In this document: one piece after another, positions 10,606 through 21,598 of the stretch
Layout of the letters: each line of letters begins with the position of its first letter
How positions within the stretch are numbered: the stretch's first letter is position 1
Source of the DNA: Hydractinia symbiolongicarpus
Lineage: Eukaryota > Cnidaria > Hydrozoa > Anthoathecata > Hydractiniidae
Reading direction: 5' to 3'
NCBI RefSeq assembly: GCF_029227915.1
Contig: NC_079876.1
Coordinates: 23,004,001-23,068,000, forward strand
Length of the DNA: 64,000 nucleotides
Made by a program: the position numbers and the translations under genes
The notes under the pieces: generated by a model
What the model was told of the DNA's origin: nothing
Seen by the model: only the letters and a program-made list of their open reading frames with translations
Database searches by the model: none

Positions 10606-13600
10606 TAATCGACAATCTTTTTTAAATTTTAGAACTCTTTGCATAAAATTTTACGCAACATTTGGAAAACGAAACTTTGAGGGACTTAGCAGAAGATTTA
10701 CTAGAATATATCATAAATTTATAATAATAATAGTTCATAATAACACGAATAACACGTACTATTATTTTTTAATTCATGGAATACATGGTGTAAAAAATAT
10801 TTCGTATCAAAATTACCAGCTCTACCACTAACAGTTGTGTTGCGCATACTTAACCTAACCCAATTGAACAATTCTTATTCTAAAATCGAAATCGCCTTCT
10901 ACGTTATCTAGTATTTTCACAATTTGACAGGCTACAATAATCAAATGCGACCACACTTTACCAAAAAATATGCTCGAAGATTAAACATTTGCACGCATTA
11001 CATGAACAACTTGTTATTATCATCTATTTTAAAAGTTTCCTTTAGATTTTTGATCTTTTTTCCTGATTTTTTATCTATTATACTTTAGGGGAAGAAACTT
11101 GTGCGGCAGAAATTTTTGCGATTTTCACGTTTTTTTCGCGAAAGTTGTTGCTCGCGAAATTGAAGAAAATTATTGACTTGTGAAAGCTTTTTCCATCCAA
11201 TTTTATTTCGTTTCTTTAAATTGATTCGCATTGCTGTTCCTTATTCAGCCCGACCTTTAGTTTCCTGTGCCATAAAACCTTGTAAATTTTCACCGTGACT
11301 GTTAAGGCGAAACAGAGGGTAATGTCGCTACTGGGAAGAAACACTTATTGTTTAAAGATCCTGTACTTGTTAGTCTTGAAGTCCAACGTACGCTTTCTTA
11401 CATTTAAAGACACTAAGATTATGAAAAGGTGAGCTTAGATTTTAGGCTATGTAACAGGGCTAAAATCAATCATCAATCACAATAACTTGTTGTTAATCCT
11501 TTCAATTTGAGTCAGAATCTTTTTGTTTTTGCCTATATGGTCCGGCCAGCATCACCCTGGTATCTCTTAAAGTTAAATATACTTCCAACACTGGTTTTCT
11601 CATCTGATTCCAAATACAATTCGTTAGCAAAACCTAAAGTAGCGCTCTCTTAACTTGGAATGGAGCATGGTCATAAGTGATTTGAACACTACCTGAAGTT
11701 GAATTTTTTAGCCACCCTAATCGAAGGGGAAAGCCGATAATGCTGTTAAGACAACCCGCAATGCATTGTGATACCTCGGTCTAGAAAGTACTTTGTGACT
11801 CAAAAGATTTCTTTGGAAAGATGGCGCATTCTCCATTCTTTTTCTTGATGACAAATCTGTCAAATGCATTTCCTGACTCATACAGACATAAAAGCCATTC
11901 CTTTTCCTGCGGCTTCTAATATTTTTAGTAGAAAAGAAATTTTCTTACTCCAGAGATGCAAGTCTGTTAATTTTCCATTCAGAATCCATCGAATGCTGTG
12001 TGTTCGTAAAATTGAAAATAAACATTCGAAATTCTCATACAGACGACGTGGAAAATTATTATTATTATTATGAATTTTGGTTAAAATAGCTTTTACTGTT
12101 TCTTACGAAACTTGGTAAAGTATCCAATTTTCGAATTTCGATTGGCAAGTCATTATAAATCTTTGATCCCATAAATTTAATACGTTCTAATGCATACGAA
12201 TTTTAATACATATGAATACATTCGAAGTAACTTTAAATAACCTTTTTGCAAGTTGTTCGGTTGCTTTGAAATGTGGTGGGAGTTGCAGTCATGTCGTACT
12301 TCGGATTACAAGAAAAAAAGAAAGAAAATATCAAAGCAAAAGAAGTATATCTGTGGAAGGCAGTATATGCTCTGGAACAGAAGAACAAAATGGTAGGTTC
12401 TTATAAAATTAGACTAGAGAGTCGATTTTTTTTATTACAAGTTTTTGAGGGATTTGCAACTTCAAGGTTATGCATAGGTGTTCTTACGAATACTTAAACT
12501 TTTTCATCAATCAGTTTTCTTTCAATTAGTTCATATATGTGGTATCTAGTTTCAAACATATTTGTTTTCTTTGTACAAAAGTACCTTCGCAACAGTGTGG
12601 TAAATGCAGGGGTCCATTGGTACTCTGAACTTGTTTACTTTTGAAACACCCGATTTCGGGAATGAAGGGTAGGGCTTGTCACAAAATTTTATTTTGCTAC
12701 GACACTGATTACCAGTAGTAATTCGTCTGAATAACGACGACTGCTAAAGCTAACTTATCACATGCATTTCCTAGAATTTACAATTTCTTTTTCTCTTTAT
12801 TATTTGCAGGCACACCAAAGGTAGTATTATTTTGCCCAGATTGCGAAAACGGCCTGTTTATACACAGGACGGCCCGATTATGCTTTTTTTGCCCTGATTA
12901 TGTCGTGGTGACCGGATTATGAACGCTAATATAATGGCTGGCTAAGTCAGGCATTTTCTTCGAACTTTTGTGAATAAACCATTGACGAATTATTGTCACA
13001 TGCCATTTTTCTCTGCAAGATAACACACCATTGAAAACTCGGCATAGCGAAAGAAAAAAGTCTCGACGTAATTTTTCTCTACATGATAAAACACCATTGA
13101 AAACTAACTAGATTTTGCGGATGGGTGAGTTCATTTTTACTTTTCGCAGAAATTGAATTCTGGGGATGACCTAAATTATTCATTTTGCGGGAATTAATTT
13201 TGGTGAAAAGTTATTAAACTTGCGAATCCCAAAATTGTGTTTTATTTGAGAGCAACAACAACAACTTTTCCACCAGGGCTATTTGCTTGCCACGACTGAT
13301 ATAAAAGCCGATTATGTTCATTCATTAATATCATATAAAAATGTTGTACATAAGCCGGCCTGATTGATGAACTGGTGCAAGCGTACTTAATGGTATTAAA
13401 CAAACGTGGTGATGTGGACTACTGTTGCTCCAGCCAAAGCATTGATGAGCAATAGTGCTGACATCGACTCTACCCGCTTGAAAAAATCCGTTTTCACCAG
13501 AATGCATTTTGTAGGGCATAAAAACGTCATCAGGAGTAGACATTCCAGACCGAGCCCGATGAGAAATTGTATTCCCTTTCCTTCGTATTTTCTATTTCCT

Positions 13601-14520
13601 TTTTGGTATCAAAAATTAAAAATTAAAAATTCCACCCACCCTCATAATAAATTTTGATCAAACACCACTCAAAAACGTACCTGGAACAGGGGCGGATCCA
13701 GTGTAAGTCAGCGCCGTCACGCGACTGACATAAATTTTGCTAGAGGGTTAAAAAACATTAAGGTACCGTGGTCCCTGGGTTCTGCGACTGTTAAACTTTA
13801 CTTTACGGACCTTTCTCTTCTATAATTGAGTTAGTGGATACGGGAAAAAGCAACTGACTTGCGATCAATTTTTATGCAATTTAATTGGCTGGTTGGCCGA
13901 CATAACATATCCTGATTGGTTTACAAAAAACTAACGACTTTGTCCCACATTTACAGTATTCGAAGTGTGGCACGGCATGTATTTCCCAATATTCATTGAA
14001 TTTTTGTAACAGATACCGTTTAATTTGTATTTTAGACCAAACGAAAGAAATTAGGAGAGTTTTTTCGGACCAAACGAAAGCAATCAAGGGCTTTTCGGGC
14101 CACCAAATGAAAGCATACAGGACTAATAAGTAACCGGACATATTTTTTCTCTTTAACATAAAACATGAGGTGACTCACGACATGTGTGCTGCAATGAGAT
14201 GCAATATTTTATTAAATGTGCAAGAAAAATATGTAAAGTCATTACATTAAATAAAGTCTCTATGTCAAAAATATACTTATTGCTTATAGAGATAATAGAA
14301 CAATATGTATCTAGCTAGGTAGCTGGAAATTTTAATACAGAGGGTTATTTTTTAAAGCCCTTGTTGTTGACGAAAAACTTAGAGAGTTCTGCAATTAATT
14401 TGTGGTAAGTTAATGCTTTATTATTCTTCTGTTATCTTAAACACTTGTATAGCTAGGTAAAAGCACCACTTAACTATCATATGAAAAATACTTTTTTATA
14501 CTATGTTATTGCATTCTTAA
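10606..14520. other. Intergenic, no gene recognised
   Basis: About 3.9 kb of AT-rich DNA with only short frames lacking family resemblance. Small local repeats are visible: two degenerate copies of TTTTTCTCTNCANGATAA plus ACACCATTGAAAACT near 13,006-13,105, and three roughly 35-bp units (GGACCAAACGAAAG type) near 14,036-14,125. Probably old transposon debris. Confidence 0.4.
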
Positions 14521-14524
14521 TTTC

Positions 14525-15960
14525 TTATACTAGAAATTAAAAAAAAGGTTGCGAATCATTTCGCAAGTTGCAAGCAAAATTAAGCTATCCAATACTTTGT
14601 CTTTAGCGCTTCTTGTTTTTCTGGCGCTAACATCTTCCGAAATACATCAAAATTGAATATCATAGCGTAGAAGAACCCTGGGGACGAGGTAGGGAAATGA
14701 ACGCTCTGCTGCAGAACAATTCGTTGCGCATACGCAAGTATTTGATGTACGTGGGATATTTCTTTTCAAAATGGGCGAGAAAATTAGATTACGTGAAACT
14801 AACAAAAACGAATACGCGTGTTAAATTTTGTACCACCTTTTCCCACAGAATGATAAAAGTAAAGAGCGCAATACCAAACAAGACGTATAATATACGTAAA
14901 CTAGCTCGCCAACAAAGTTTATAAAAAGCTGTCTATGAAATTGTGATTTCTGTTACGAAGCTGGAGTATGCTGACTGACAGGAAGAAGAAAGACCACAAG
15001 CTCCACCTAAAATTTTTAAAATTCGGTAAACCCTCCCCCCCCCCCAAAAAAAAAAAAAAAAAAAAAAACGGGTTATAAGAAAGTCACTTAGTGAGAAAAA
15101 GCAAAATAAAGAAAAATAATATACGATCTTAATTGTTCGAAAAAGGAAATAGCTTTAGTTAAAAAAAAAAACAAATTACTAGAAAAAAGAAAAATTACAG
15201 CCTATCATTCATGGTTGAAAGTTAACATTTTGATGTCACTATCATGTTCAGCATACTTTTTTGGTTAACTTTGCCAAATTTTGTTGAAAATAAAGTAATT
15301 TTAATTTTCGGACCAATTTTGGCCTAAAATGACATTTAGGTGACAAAAAGCAAAATTTTGATGTCACTATTATGTTCAGCATAATTTCTTTTTGTTAACT
15401 GTGCCAAATTTTGTCGAAAACAAATACCAATTTTGGCCGATGACTTCTAAGTACTTAAAGAGTTTAGGTATGAAGTTTAAATTTGTGACGTTTCAATTGA
15501 CCATTTGGTTAGTTAGTTACGAGTTGGAAACACATCCTCGCAGGCGAGATATTAAAAAGAAAAAAAAAAGTAAAAATAGTTACCAAGATGAGATTCGAAC
15601 ACACGACTAATCCTGTATCGGTGCTCAGAGAGGCAAAAATTTCCATTTTGGGACGGACAGCTGTATTTGAATACCCTAGCATCTGCGAGCTAGTGTAATT
15701 ACACTTTTAGCAGTATTCTGAAAGATATGTAATACATCGAGTTGTACAACCCGCAGAAGTTGGTCTTAACGTTAACGATAAATAAATTCAATTTTGAACA
15801 GAAAAACCAATAACGGTTTCGCTTTCTTTTCACCACACGCATTGGAAGATTACGTCACTCACTCCCATTGTACACAATCTAAAAGAAAAAGAAAACATTT
15901 TCATATAGTGAAGCTTCCAGTGCCTTTAAGGGATGGCAAATTCAATGGAATTAACAGCGC
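14525..15960 (+). repeat. Second copy of dispersed repeat blocks (order B-A-C)
   Basis: 14,530-14,850 matches block B at 2375-2660. 15,190-15,490 matches block A with the 127-bp repeats. 15,720-15,915 matches block C at 2820-3290. In the first copy the order is A-B-C, so the two copies are rearranged relative to each other. A C/A homopolymer run sits at 15,033-15,068. Confidence 0.6.
15578..15645 (-). mobile_element. tRNA-like (SINE head) fragment
   Basis: On the minus strand GTGTTCGAATCTCATCTTGG contains a good pol III B box (GTTCGAATC) preceded by degenerate tRNA-like text. It lacks a clear A box, so it is a SINE or tRNA pseudogene fragment. Confidence 0.35.
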
Positions 15961-16099
15961 TGTTTTTTATCTCATAAATAATTAAGGCTAGTTCAGTAAA
16001 GCATAAAAGAAAAAACTAAACAATTTGGCAACTTTACTAATTTTAGATATTACTAATTCTAATTTATTTTTTTTCAGGATTTGATTGATGCATTCACCA

Positions 16100-16802
16100 C
16101 TAATAAAAAAGCACCTTGGAGAGGATTCTTTGTTGGATGAATAAAATGACTAACAAATGGGTTATCGTGAATAAAATGGAGATTTTTACACAAATGATTT
16201 TAAAAATAATGAATATTTTTATGTGGGTTGTTCTCAAACATAGGTGGGCGGTGGACAAGAAAATGTGATGTAATTTCTCTTGGTCTATTATTCCTGAGAA
16301 TGTTCTAAGATTACAAGCAGTTTCAAAAATGCCCACACCTTTTAGAGGACGTGTGCGGTTTGGGCATCTTTGAAGTTCTGTATATATATCTAGTGTATAA
16401 CTACAGGTCAAATAATTTACCTTCAATGTATTTTTTTTCTGTTTCGAGTAAAATCGTCTGTCTTTACCATGGTGACTACCCATTCTTTTCGCATTAACAA
16501 CAACGAAAGGTATTCCATCAAATTCCAAACCTTCTTCCTCCCACCGTATTTTTTGCTTTTTTGAGTACATGTCTAAACGTAGTGATGTGTGTGAAAACAA
16601 AGTTTTTTTTCTACAGAATGCATTTTTCCTTAATACACATGTCAATACCTGTGTCTCCAAAGTCTTTAGTTGATACTTGGATACTGAACTTTGAAACAGT
16701 TTCTATCTCGTAGCTTCGAATTAAGTTATTCGCTTCGAACGTATTCGGCACAACATAAGTAATGTCATCGGTATTTGACGTACATTGAAGCCAGTCTTTC
16801 AT
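16100..16802 (-). pseudogene. Fragment resembling CaRF/ALS2CR8-type domain
   Basis: The minus strand encodes RWEEEGLEFDGIPFVVV, then KRMGSHHGKDRRFYSKQKK (about 16,555-16,435). This recalls the Cys/His-containing domain of calcium-responsive transcription factor (CaRF, ALS2CR8)-like proteins, which are often multi-copy in cnidarian genomes. The normally Cys-containing CHHG here reads SHHG. An upstream frame (16,611-16,802) contains TVSKFSIQVSTKDFGDTGI, which could be the preceding portion in another frame. Downstream residues become low-complexity hydrophobic, consistent with loss of the coding frame. No exon structure is obvious. The assignment rests on memory of the family and is weak. Confidence 0.35.
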
Positions 16803-17851
16803 GTGATCTAAAAGTCGTTAATGTTGTTCTTAACTAAAAATCGGTAATTACATTAATTGTGAGTTTTTCTTCATATCTTTGGGCTAAAGTAGCATACCTG
16901 TAGACATACTGTTCCTTCTTATGGGAATTTCCTTACTTTCAGAAACTTCACATAAGTTTGATTCTTTGACTTCCGAGAAAAAATTAAATTTTATACCGAA
17001 GGTGATAAAATTAAATGTATGAACAATATTGTTTGTAGCCTAGTTAACTAAGCTTTCTTCTTCGAGTTGATAAAATGAGTTTCTCTCAAACAAAAGCTTA
17101 GACGCGAACGAATGACTCAGCGGAAACCCCGAGTTTAAATTGAACAATGTGACTAATCGCTTCGGAGGCCATTTTATTTTATCTGTGAGTTGTTTACCAA
17201 GCTTAACCAAATCTGACTCTGGTAAAAACTTTGTAGAATACTAATGTTTGTTAGGGTGAGTGAAACCACTCGCTGGGTATTCGGGATGAAAAGAGCTTTC
17301 CCTGATAATAATCACGTGAGCAGAGAACAATAGAATTAGCCAATCACAAAGCGCGGCCAGATTTTGGCCGCAGAAAAATCGTTTGAGACCCAGCGTAATT
17401 TTTTCCACCTTAACTACTCCGATTTCCCGGTGGTAAGAAAAATTACGCTGGGTCTCCTGGCTATATTGTTTGCTACTTCGTATAAATGCGATTCAAAAAA
17501 ATCAATATTTATGTAAAACTTTTGCTTTACCCTGCATATGCTGTACATGGCAGAGGCATCGCTTGAGGACTCTAATGCAAAAAGAATACATAGATAATGC
17601 GAGGTAACAAAAACGCATTCACATTAAATAATTAAAACTTAAAACTTTAAAGGGCGTTAAATAAGCACAAAAAAAATAAATGAAATGTAGTAAACGAAAT
17701 AAATCCAAAAATTATTCACTTTCTTTCCACGTGCTTCAAAAAAATATATTTCTCCCGGACCGAAACGTGTTTTAAAAATTTCTCACCGGTGCACCGAGAT
17801 TGCGAAAATTATGTTAAAAAATTTAGTCGTAATAATTTATGCGCTGCGTCA
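16803..17851. other. Intergenic flank of the Polinton
   Basis: No gene. It contains an inverted repeat at 17,385-17,456 (see separate entry). Confidence 0.4.
17385..17456. repeat. Inverted repeat, about 25-bp arms
   Basis: GAGACCCAGCGTAATTTTTT CCACC is mirrored by GGTGG, three extra bases, and AAAAATTACGCTGGGTCTC. A short foldback unit of likely transposon origin. Confidence 0.7.
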
Positions 17852-18067
17852 AGAGATAAAGAAATGTCTGTTCTGACGCAGTCGACGTCGACGACAGGGA
17901 AATTCCCTATAATGCTAATAACCAACACAAAATAATATTAAATGATATATACATTAAATACTAACACAAAATAATATTAAATCATATAACATCAACGCAT
18001 GCGCAAAGGCATATATACTATATATCCTGACATCAACAAAATTAGAAATGAGTAAAGGGAAATTCCC
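17852..18067 (+). repeat. Polinton left terminal inverted repeat
   Basis: Matches the reverse complement of 32,508-32,719. Strongest identity is in the outer 60 bp (AAATGTCTGTTCTGACGCAG followed by TCGACGTCGAC) and at the inner edge (ATGAGTAAAGGGAAATTCCC). In between, a 37-bp unit (AACACAAAATAATATTAAAT) is repeated. The inner edge contains the start codon of the first gene (18,048). It holds two GGGAAATTCCC palindromes (17,897-17,907 and 18,057-18,067). Confidence 0.9.
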
Positions 18068-18275
18068 TAATTGCCAGTTACCAGAGTTCTATCAAATAAA
18101 TATGACCAAGGAATATTGCGACGAATGCGGGATTGAAATTGATAAGTACGATCGCTGTAAATGTGGTAGAAGGTTAATCATAAAAGGAAAAATGCTCTGT
18201 TGGCAGCACTATATAATGTATATCACCTACAACGGTGGGTGGTGTAATTGTGAAAAATCCTTGGTTGGTCCCTGA
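18048..18275 (+). CDS. Small Cys-rich Polinton protein
   Basis: An intact 75-aa frame whose start lies inside the left TIR. I do not recognise a named family. Visible features: a CDECG motif (residues 24-28) followed by CKCGR (38-42), then CWQHY (51-55) and WCNCEK (65-70). Paired Cys motifs such as these are compatible with a small zinc-binding fold. It is the outermost gene and is followed after 16 bp by the next plus-strand gene. The first seven codons are TIR sequence and are also present at the right end, where they lead into a stop after 11 codons. Function unknown. Confidence 0.6.
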   Translation: MSKGKFPNCQLPEFYQINMTKEYCDECGIEIDKYDRCKCGRRLIIKGKMLCWQHYIMYITYNGGWCNCEKSLVGP

Positions 18276-18291
18276 TTATTAAAATAAAAGG

Positions 18292-18882
18292 ATGTTCAAA
18301 TTCTATAACGACCCCGTATATACCAAGAATTTTTACAGCGAGCCATCAGTGCTTGATATTAATGATGTTCAAATTGAGAATATCGTACTCAGCGATCCCA
18401 TTACAGCCAACAAAGGCAAAGATGCTAGATATGTTATAGGCTATAAACATGGTAGCAAGATATCGTCACTATTGATCATAACGCCAAAGGGGCTGTATTC
18501 AAACGGTGCGTCCAGATACGATGATGGATCCTCCCTTACCATGTCATTTAATGTTGGTTATCATCCTGAATGGCTGGAAAAATATAAGTGTATCCTAGCC
18601 AGGATACAGCAATTGTATGGTAGTGAGTTCACGACCTCATCAGTGAAGAACGGTAGATACCTGAACACAAAAATTAAAGAATGGGATGGTAAAATAAACA
18701 CGCATTTCTACGATCTTCCCTTACCTATGCGACAGCCATGTGAATGTATTTGTATACTAAAAATATCCAGCATTTATCAACAGGAGAATAAGCACTATCT
18801 GCAGGTCTTGCTTGAGGAATGTAAGTATAGGCCAGTTTCCAGGACCAGACACCTTATCGATTCAGATGATGAAGAGGAATAG
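18292..18882 (+). CDS. Polinton accessory protein, possibly DUF5871-like
   Basis: An intact 196-aa frame. The core reads LLIITPKGLYSNGASRYDDG (residues about 60-79), then SLTMSFNVGYHPEWLEKY, later IKEWDGKINTHFYD and YLQVLLEECKY, and it ends with an acidic tail (DSDDEEE). The hydrophobic beta-rich core with an acidic C-terminus resembles virus- or Polinton-encoded proteins I associate with DUF5871, and is compatible with a nucleic-acid-binding accessory role such as an ssDNA-binding protein. That role is inference. AATAAA lies 3 nt before the ATG. A second AATAAA just after the stop (18,896-18,901) could serve as a poly(A) signal and also leads the next gene. Confidence 0.6.
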   Translation: MFKFYNDPVYTKNFYSEPSVLDINDVQIENIVLSDPITANKGKDARYVIGYKHGSKISSLLIITPKGLYSNGASRYDDGSSLTMSFNVGYHPEWLEKYKCILARIQQLYGSEFTTSSVKNGRYLNTKIKEWDGKINTHFYDLPLPMRQPCECICILKISSIYQQENKHYLQVLLEECKYRPVSRTRHLIDSDDEEE

Positions 18883-18902
18883 TTCACTTTAGTGTAATAA
18901 AT

Positions 18903-19154
18903 ATAAACGATTTGAAAAGAGAAGCGAGAGAGCTGGGATTCCGTGGCTACTCCACCATGGAGAAGGGTGAAATTAACAAGATAAAATAGAGAGATATTGC
19001 AACGCAAACCCTTGTGCCTTATTGCAAGCAATGCTCAGATATCATAGCTATGAAAATACTCGAGGAATATATCAGAAATTTAGAGGTAAAACAAAAACGA
19101 ACTGTAATATACGATGGAGATTTGGTTGGAGGTAAGGTTGTGGGTATCGTCTAA
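18903..19154 (+). pseudogene. Small SAP-like protein gene, start and frame damaged
   Basis: One frame runs from an ATA codon at 18,903 to TAA at 19,152-19,154, interrupted by TAG at 18,987-18,989. The N-terminus reads NDLKREARELGFRGYSTMEK, a SAP/Rho-N-like helix pattern (aliphatic-K-x-x-A-x-x-x-G-F-x-G-Y). That pattern also occurs at the N-terminus of the PolB gene. After the stop the same frame continues with PYCKQCSDIIAMKILEEY. The context AATAAATATAAAC matches the integrase start context AATAAATATG base for base up to the last codon position, so the ATA is probably a mutated ATG. It converges on the next minus gene across a 10-bp hairpin. Confidence 0.5.
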
Positions 19155-19174
19155 TTTGTTCATTAACAAATTAG
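19151..19174. terminator. Hairpin at convergent junction 1
   Basis: CTAATTTGTT, loop CATT, AACAAATTAG: a 10-bp perfect stem containing the stop codon of the plus gene, 25 bp from the stop of the minus gene. Its role in transcript 3' end formation is inference. Confidence 0.5.
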
Positions 19175-19198
19175 ATTATGAATATTTTGGCGGCTCAT

Positions 19199-19831
19199 CT
19201 AGATACCGCTTACATGTTGAACAGATTGAAATTTTTTCATAAACTCCTGTTTGTCCTCCTCGCGTCCCTTCTCGACTAGCTGCTGTCTCACTCGTTTATT
19301 AAGCGACTCTACGATTTTTCTGGTTCTCTGACGTATATAGCGTTGCTTTTCCTGCATAATTAAGCTAAATTCATAATCACTAATAACCCCATTTTCCACA
19401 GCTCTACTGATAAGGTCGATAACGAAGTTGAGTTTGGTCTCCGCCAGCAACCTTATACCCTCGTGCTTCTTGCTTTTGACATCTAACCTCTTACCAGCAT
19501 TTTTCAGACCTGCTTGACCCAATCCCACAGCTATTATGATGCCTCCCATGGCTACGGCCAATGGTACACCAATTCCGGACAACATAGTTCCAATGCCAAC
19601 ACCCGAAGTAATGAGACTTACGGCCAGCAGACCATGATCGGTGTATCTAACCCACGTACCGTGCATTTTGAACTTTTTGGCGAGTTTGTCCCGCTCTTTA
19701 ATCTCATTACGTAGATATTGTTCCACTTCTTCGATTTTTTTGAGTCTGTACACTTGACTTTCATTATTTTCTTGATCAGGTGCACTCGGTGGTAAGCTCG
19801 GGTATAATTTCATAATCTCATCATTATTCAT
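19199..19831 (-). CDS. Two-TM Polinton protein with N-terminal late-domain-like motifs
   Basis: An intact 210-aa frame. The N-terminus has LYPSL (residues 9-13) directly followed by PSAP (15-18). Next is a charged coiled-coil-like stretch (about 28-56), then two hydrophobic segments (about 69-85 LLAVSLITSGVGIGTML and 89-104 VPLAVAMGGIIIAVGL) that could form a membrane hairpin, and a long basic/acidic helical C-terminus. LYPxL binds ALIX and P(S/T)AP binds TSG101 in retroviruses and other enveloped viruses, so the protein may link the particle or membrane to ESCRT. This is inference. The ATG follows the stop of the upstream capsid gene with no gap (GAATAAATG). No named family is recognised, although similar proteins recur in Polintons. 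Confidence 0.65.
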   Translation of the reverse strand: MNNDEIMKLYPSLPPSAPDQENNESQVYRLKKIEEVEQYLRNEIKERDKLAKKFKMHGTWVRYTDHGLLAVSLITSGVGIGTMLSGIGVPLAVAMGGIIIAVGLGQAGLKNAGKRLDVKSKKHEGIRLLAETKLNFVIDLISRAVENGVISDYEFSLIMQEKQRYIRQRTRKIVESLNKRVRQQLVEKGREEDKQEFMKKFQSVQHVSGI

Positions 19832-20500
19832 TTATTCAATAAGTATAACCATCGTTAGTCCTACAAATGATACGTTTTTATGTGAGTGGTATTCATCCGT
19901 CAACATGAACTCGAGACGATCGGTGGATCCTTTCAAGGGTATGTATACGACGTTATCAAAGCTCCACCGAAGCATGTCCCCCCATTTGTTTTCTTTTGTG
20001 GGCAATACCGCTAGGGTTTTCGATTTTTTTCCCATCTAGCAGGGCATGGCCGTCATCTAATTGATGACATGTTAGCGTTAATCTTTGATACACATCTGTT
20101 TTATACGGTGCGTCATAATCGCATTTTTGATAATATTTTTTACGAGGATCGAATGTGAACCCCAAGAAACTGTGAAGTGTTTCACCAAATACTAGGGTAT
20201 ATCCATCACGAACCCTTATTCTGCACAAACCTTTATTTAGCACAAATAGCTGTACCTTACCCTGTGCCTGGGTATTGACAATAGCTGCTATATCCTCAAT
20301 CTTATACAAGCCGTTTATTAGCTCTATTCTTAATTCCTCTTGAAAAGACCCAGCCTTTCGGATCGTGAAATCATTATTGCTATAGATATTTAGCCATGTT
20401 GGTCTAATACTAATTCTTTCAGCGCTATTCTGGTGCCCTCAGTCAAATATTTATCAAAAACTATCAGCTTGGATATGTCGGTTATATATAACTGTCGCAT
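19832..20500 (-). pseudogene. Polinton minor capsid/penton-like protein, frameshifted
   Basis: It spans three frames on the minus strand: an N-terminal piece from ATG at 20,500 (MRQLYITDISKLIVFDKYL), a middle piece to about 20,030 (KGLCRIRVRDGYTLVFGETL, LGFTFDP), and a C-terminal piece (WSFDNVVYIPL, RLEFMLTDEYHSHKNVSFVG). Beta-strand-rich text ending in a YIPL...LEFxLTDE...VxFVG pattern matches the minor capsid/penton (PX-type) protein found in Polintons as I recall it; the fold there is a single jelly roll at capsid vertices. Breaks are near 20,400 and 20,035. The start lies only 15 bp from the divergent plus gene at 20,516. Confidence 0.55.
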
Positions 20501-20515
20501 CTTTCTTTAAGAAAC

Positions 20516-21564
20516 ATGAATATCTATTTGTACAACTCAAGAGTAAAATATGTCCACAATCATGGCAGGCACCTGGAGCAGTTAAAAGGCTCTGATGTCA
20601 TTGTGCAATCTATCGTTGTTGATGCGAAGGGGTCCTCATCAAAGTAAGGTTCCCTGATATCTTCGTTGACTATGTTTTCCACAGTAATCCTCCGATTAAT
20701 GCTTGCAGGACCCACCCTTTCAGCCTCTGGTCAACACAATTGAACTTCGCTGTATTCGCTGCAACATCAGGTTGTGGGATATCGATGCAGCACCTAACGT
20801 CTCCATTACCCCTTGTACGTGCCGTGTATCGATTCCATGTCTATTTCCAAATTCGAAAGATCCTCGAAGAATTGGAGGTATCGTTGTCTGGCTCCTCCCG
20901 ATTTAATTCCACGAACAATCCGTTCAATATGGAAAAATTCAGGCAACTGGCACGTGAATTTGGACTATCTGCAAGTGAGCATGAATGGAAAAATGAAACG
21001 TTGTTTAGTAGTTGGCAGGCTACTCGCAAAGACTTCCCTGGCAGTGGGCCTTCGTACTTTGATGAGAATTCATAGAGTAGGTGGGTAATTGAGAAAAGCC
21101 AAGGCCTTACCCGTATTGGTATTGAAAAGTTATCGCAAAGTGTACGATGCTACGCGTATTTGATTTTGGAGTCACAAGCCAATGCGCGATCAGGAATTAT
21201 TGGTAATCAAGGCAGTTCTAGCGATGCCCAACGGCTTTACTTGACGACCTTTGAACAGCTGGTGATTAGACCTACAAATACAGGTAGAGAGATTAGTGAA
21301 TTCGAGAACGTACTCAGATATGCGCGAAGCAAGGTCGACTATAGTGCTGCCCATGGCGTATATATGATCCCAAGCGATATGTCACTGAGGATCGGAAATG
21401 TGGCTGGATTTAACAACAAGATCCTGATCAGTCAGGACCATTTCAAGATTGATATCAATCCCCCACCAGCTCCATCGTCCGCAATAGCTCACGAGGAAAC
21501 TAAGGCTACCATTATCACTGTGGGGATATTGCTAATTATCACCTATATATGGATAAAACATTAA
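20516..21564 (+). pseudogene. Conserved Polinton protein with C-terminal TM, one frameshift and one stop
   Basis: ATG at 20,516 opens MNIYLYNSRVKYVHNHGRHL. A 1-nt shift near 20,640 moves to the frame with FPDIFVDYVFHSNPPIN, LNFAVFAATSGCG and YRFHVYFQIRKILEELE. TAG at 21,073-21,075 interrupts. The same frame then resumes with SRWVIEKSQGLTRIGIEKL, ARSGIIGNQ and RYARSKVDYSAAHGVYMIPS, ending in a TM segment (ATIITVGILLIITYIWI). I recognise the set of motifs as recurring next to capsid genes in animal Polintons but do not know an assigned function. The C-terminal anchor suggests a virion or membrane role. It converges on the next minus gene 26 bp downstream. Confidence 0.6.
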
Positions 21565-21572
21565 GATTGTCA

Positions 21573-21598
21573 TCTGGTAAGTTAGGTGGTTTACCAGA
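21573..21598. terminator. Hairpin at convergent junction 2
   Basis: TCTGGTAA, 10-nt loop, TTACCAGA between the two stop codons (21,562-21,564 plus; 21,591-21,593 minus). It parallels the hairpins at the other two convergent junctions. Confidence 0.45.

Noticed and set aside
13331-13657. Overlapping frames at 13.3-13.7 kb
   Set aside because: No family resemblance and both strands open by chance; surrounding DNA is repeat debris.
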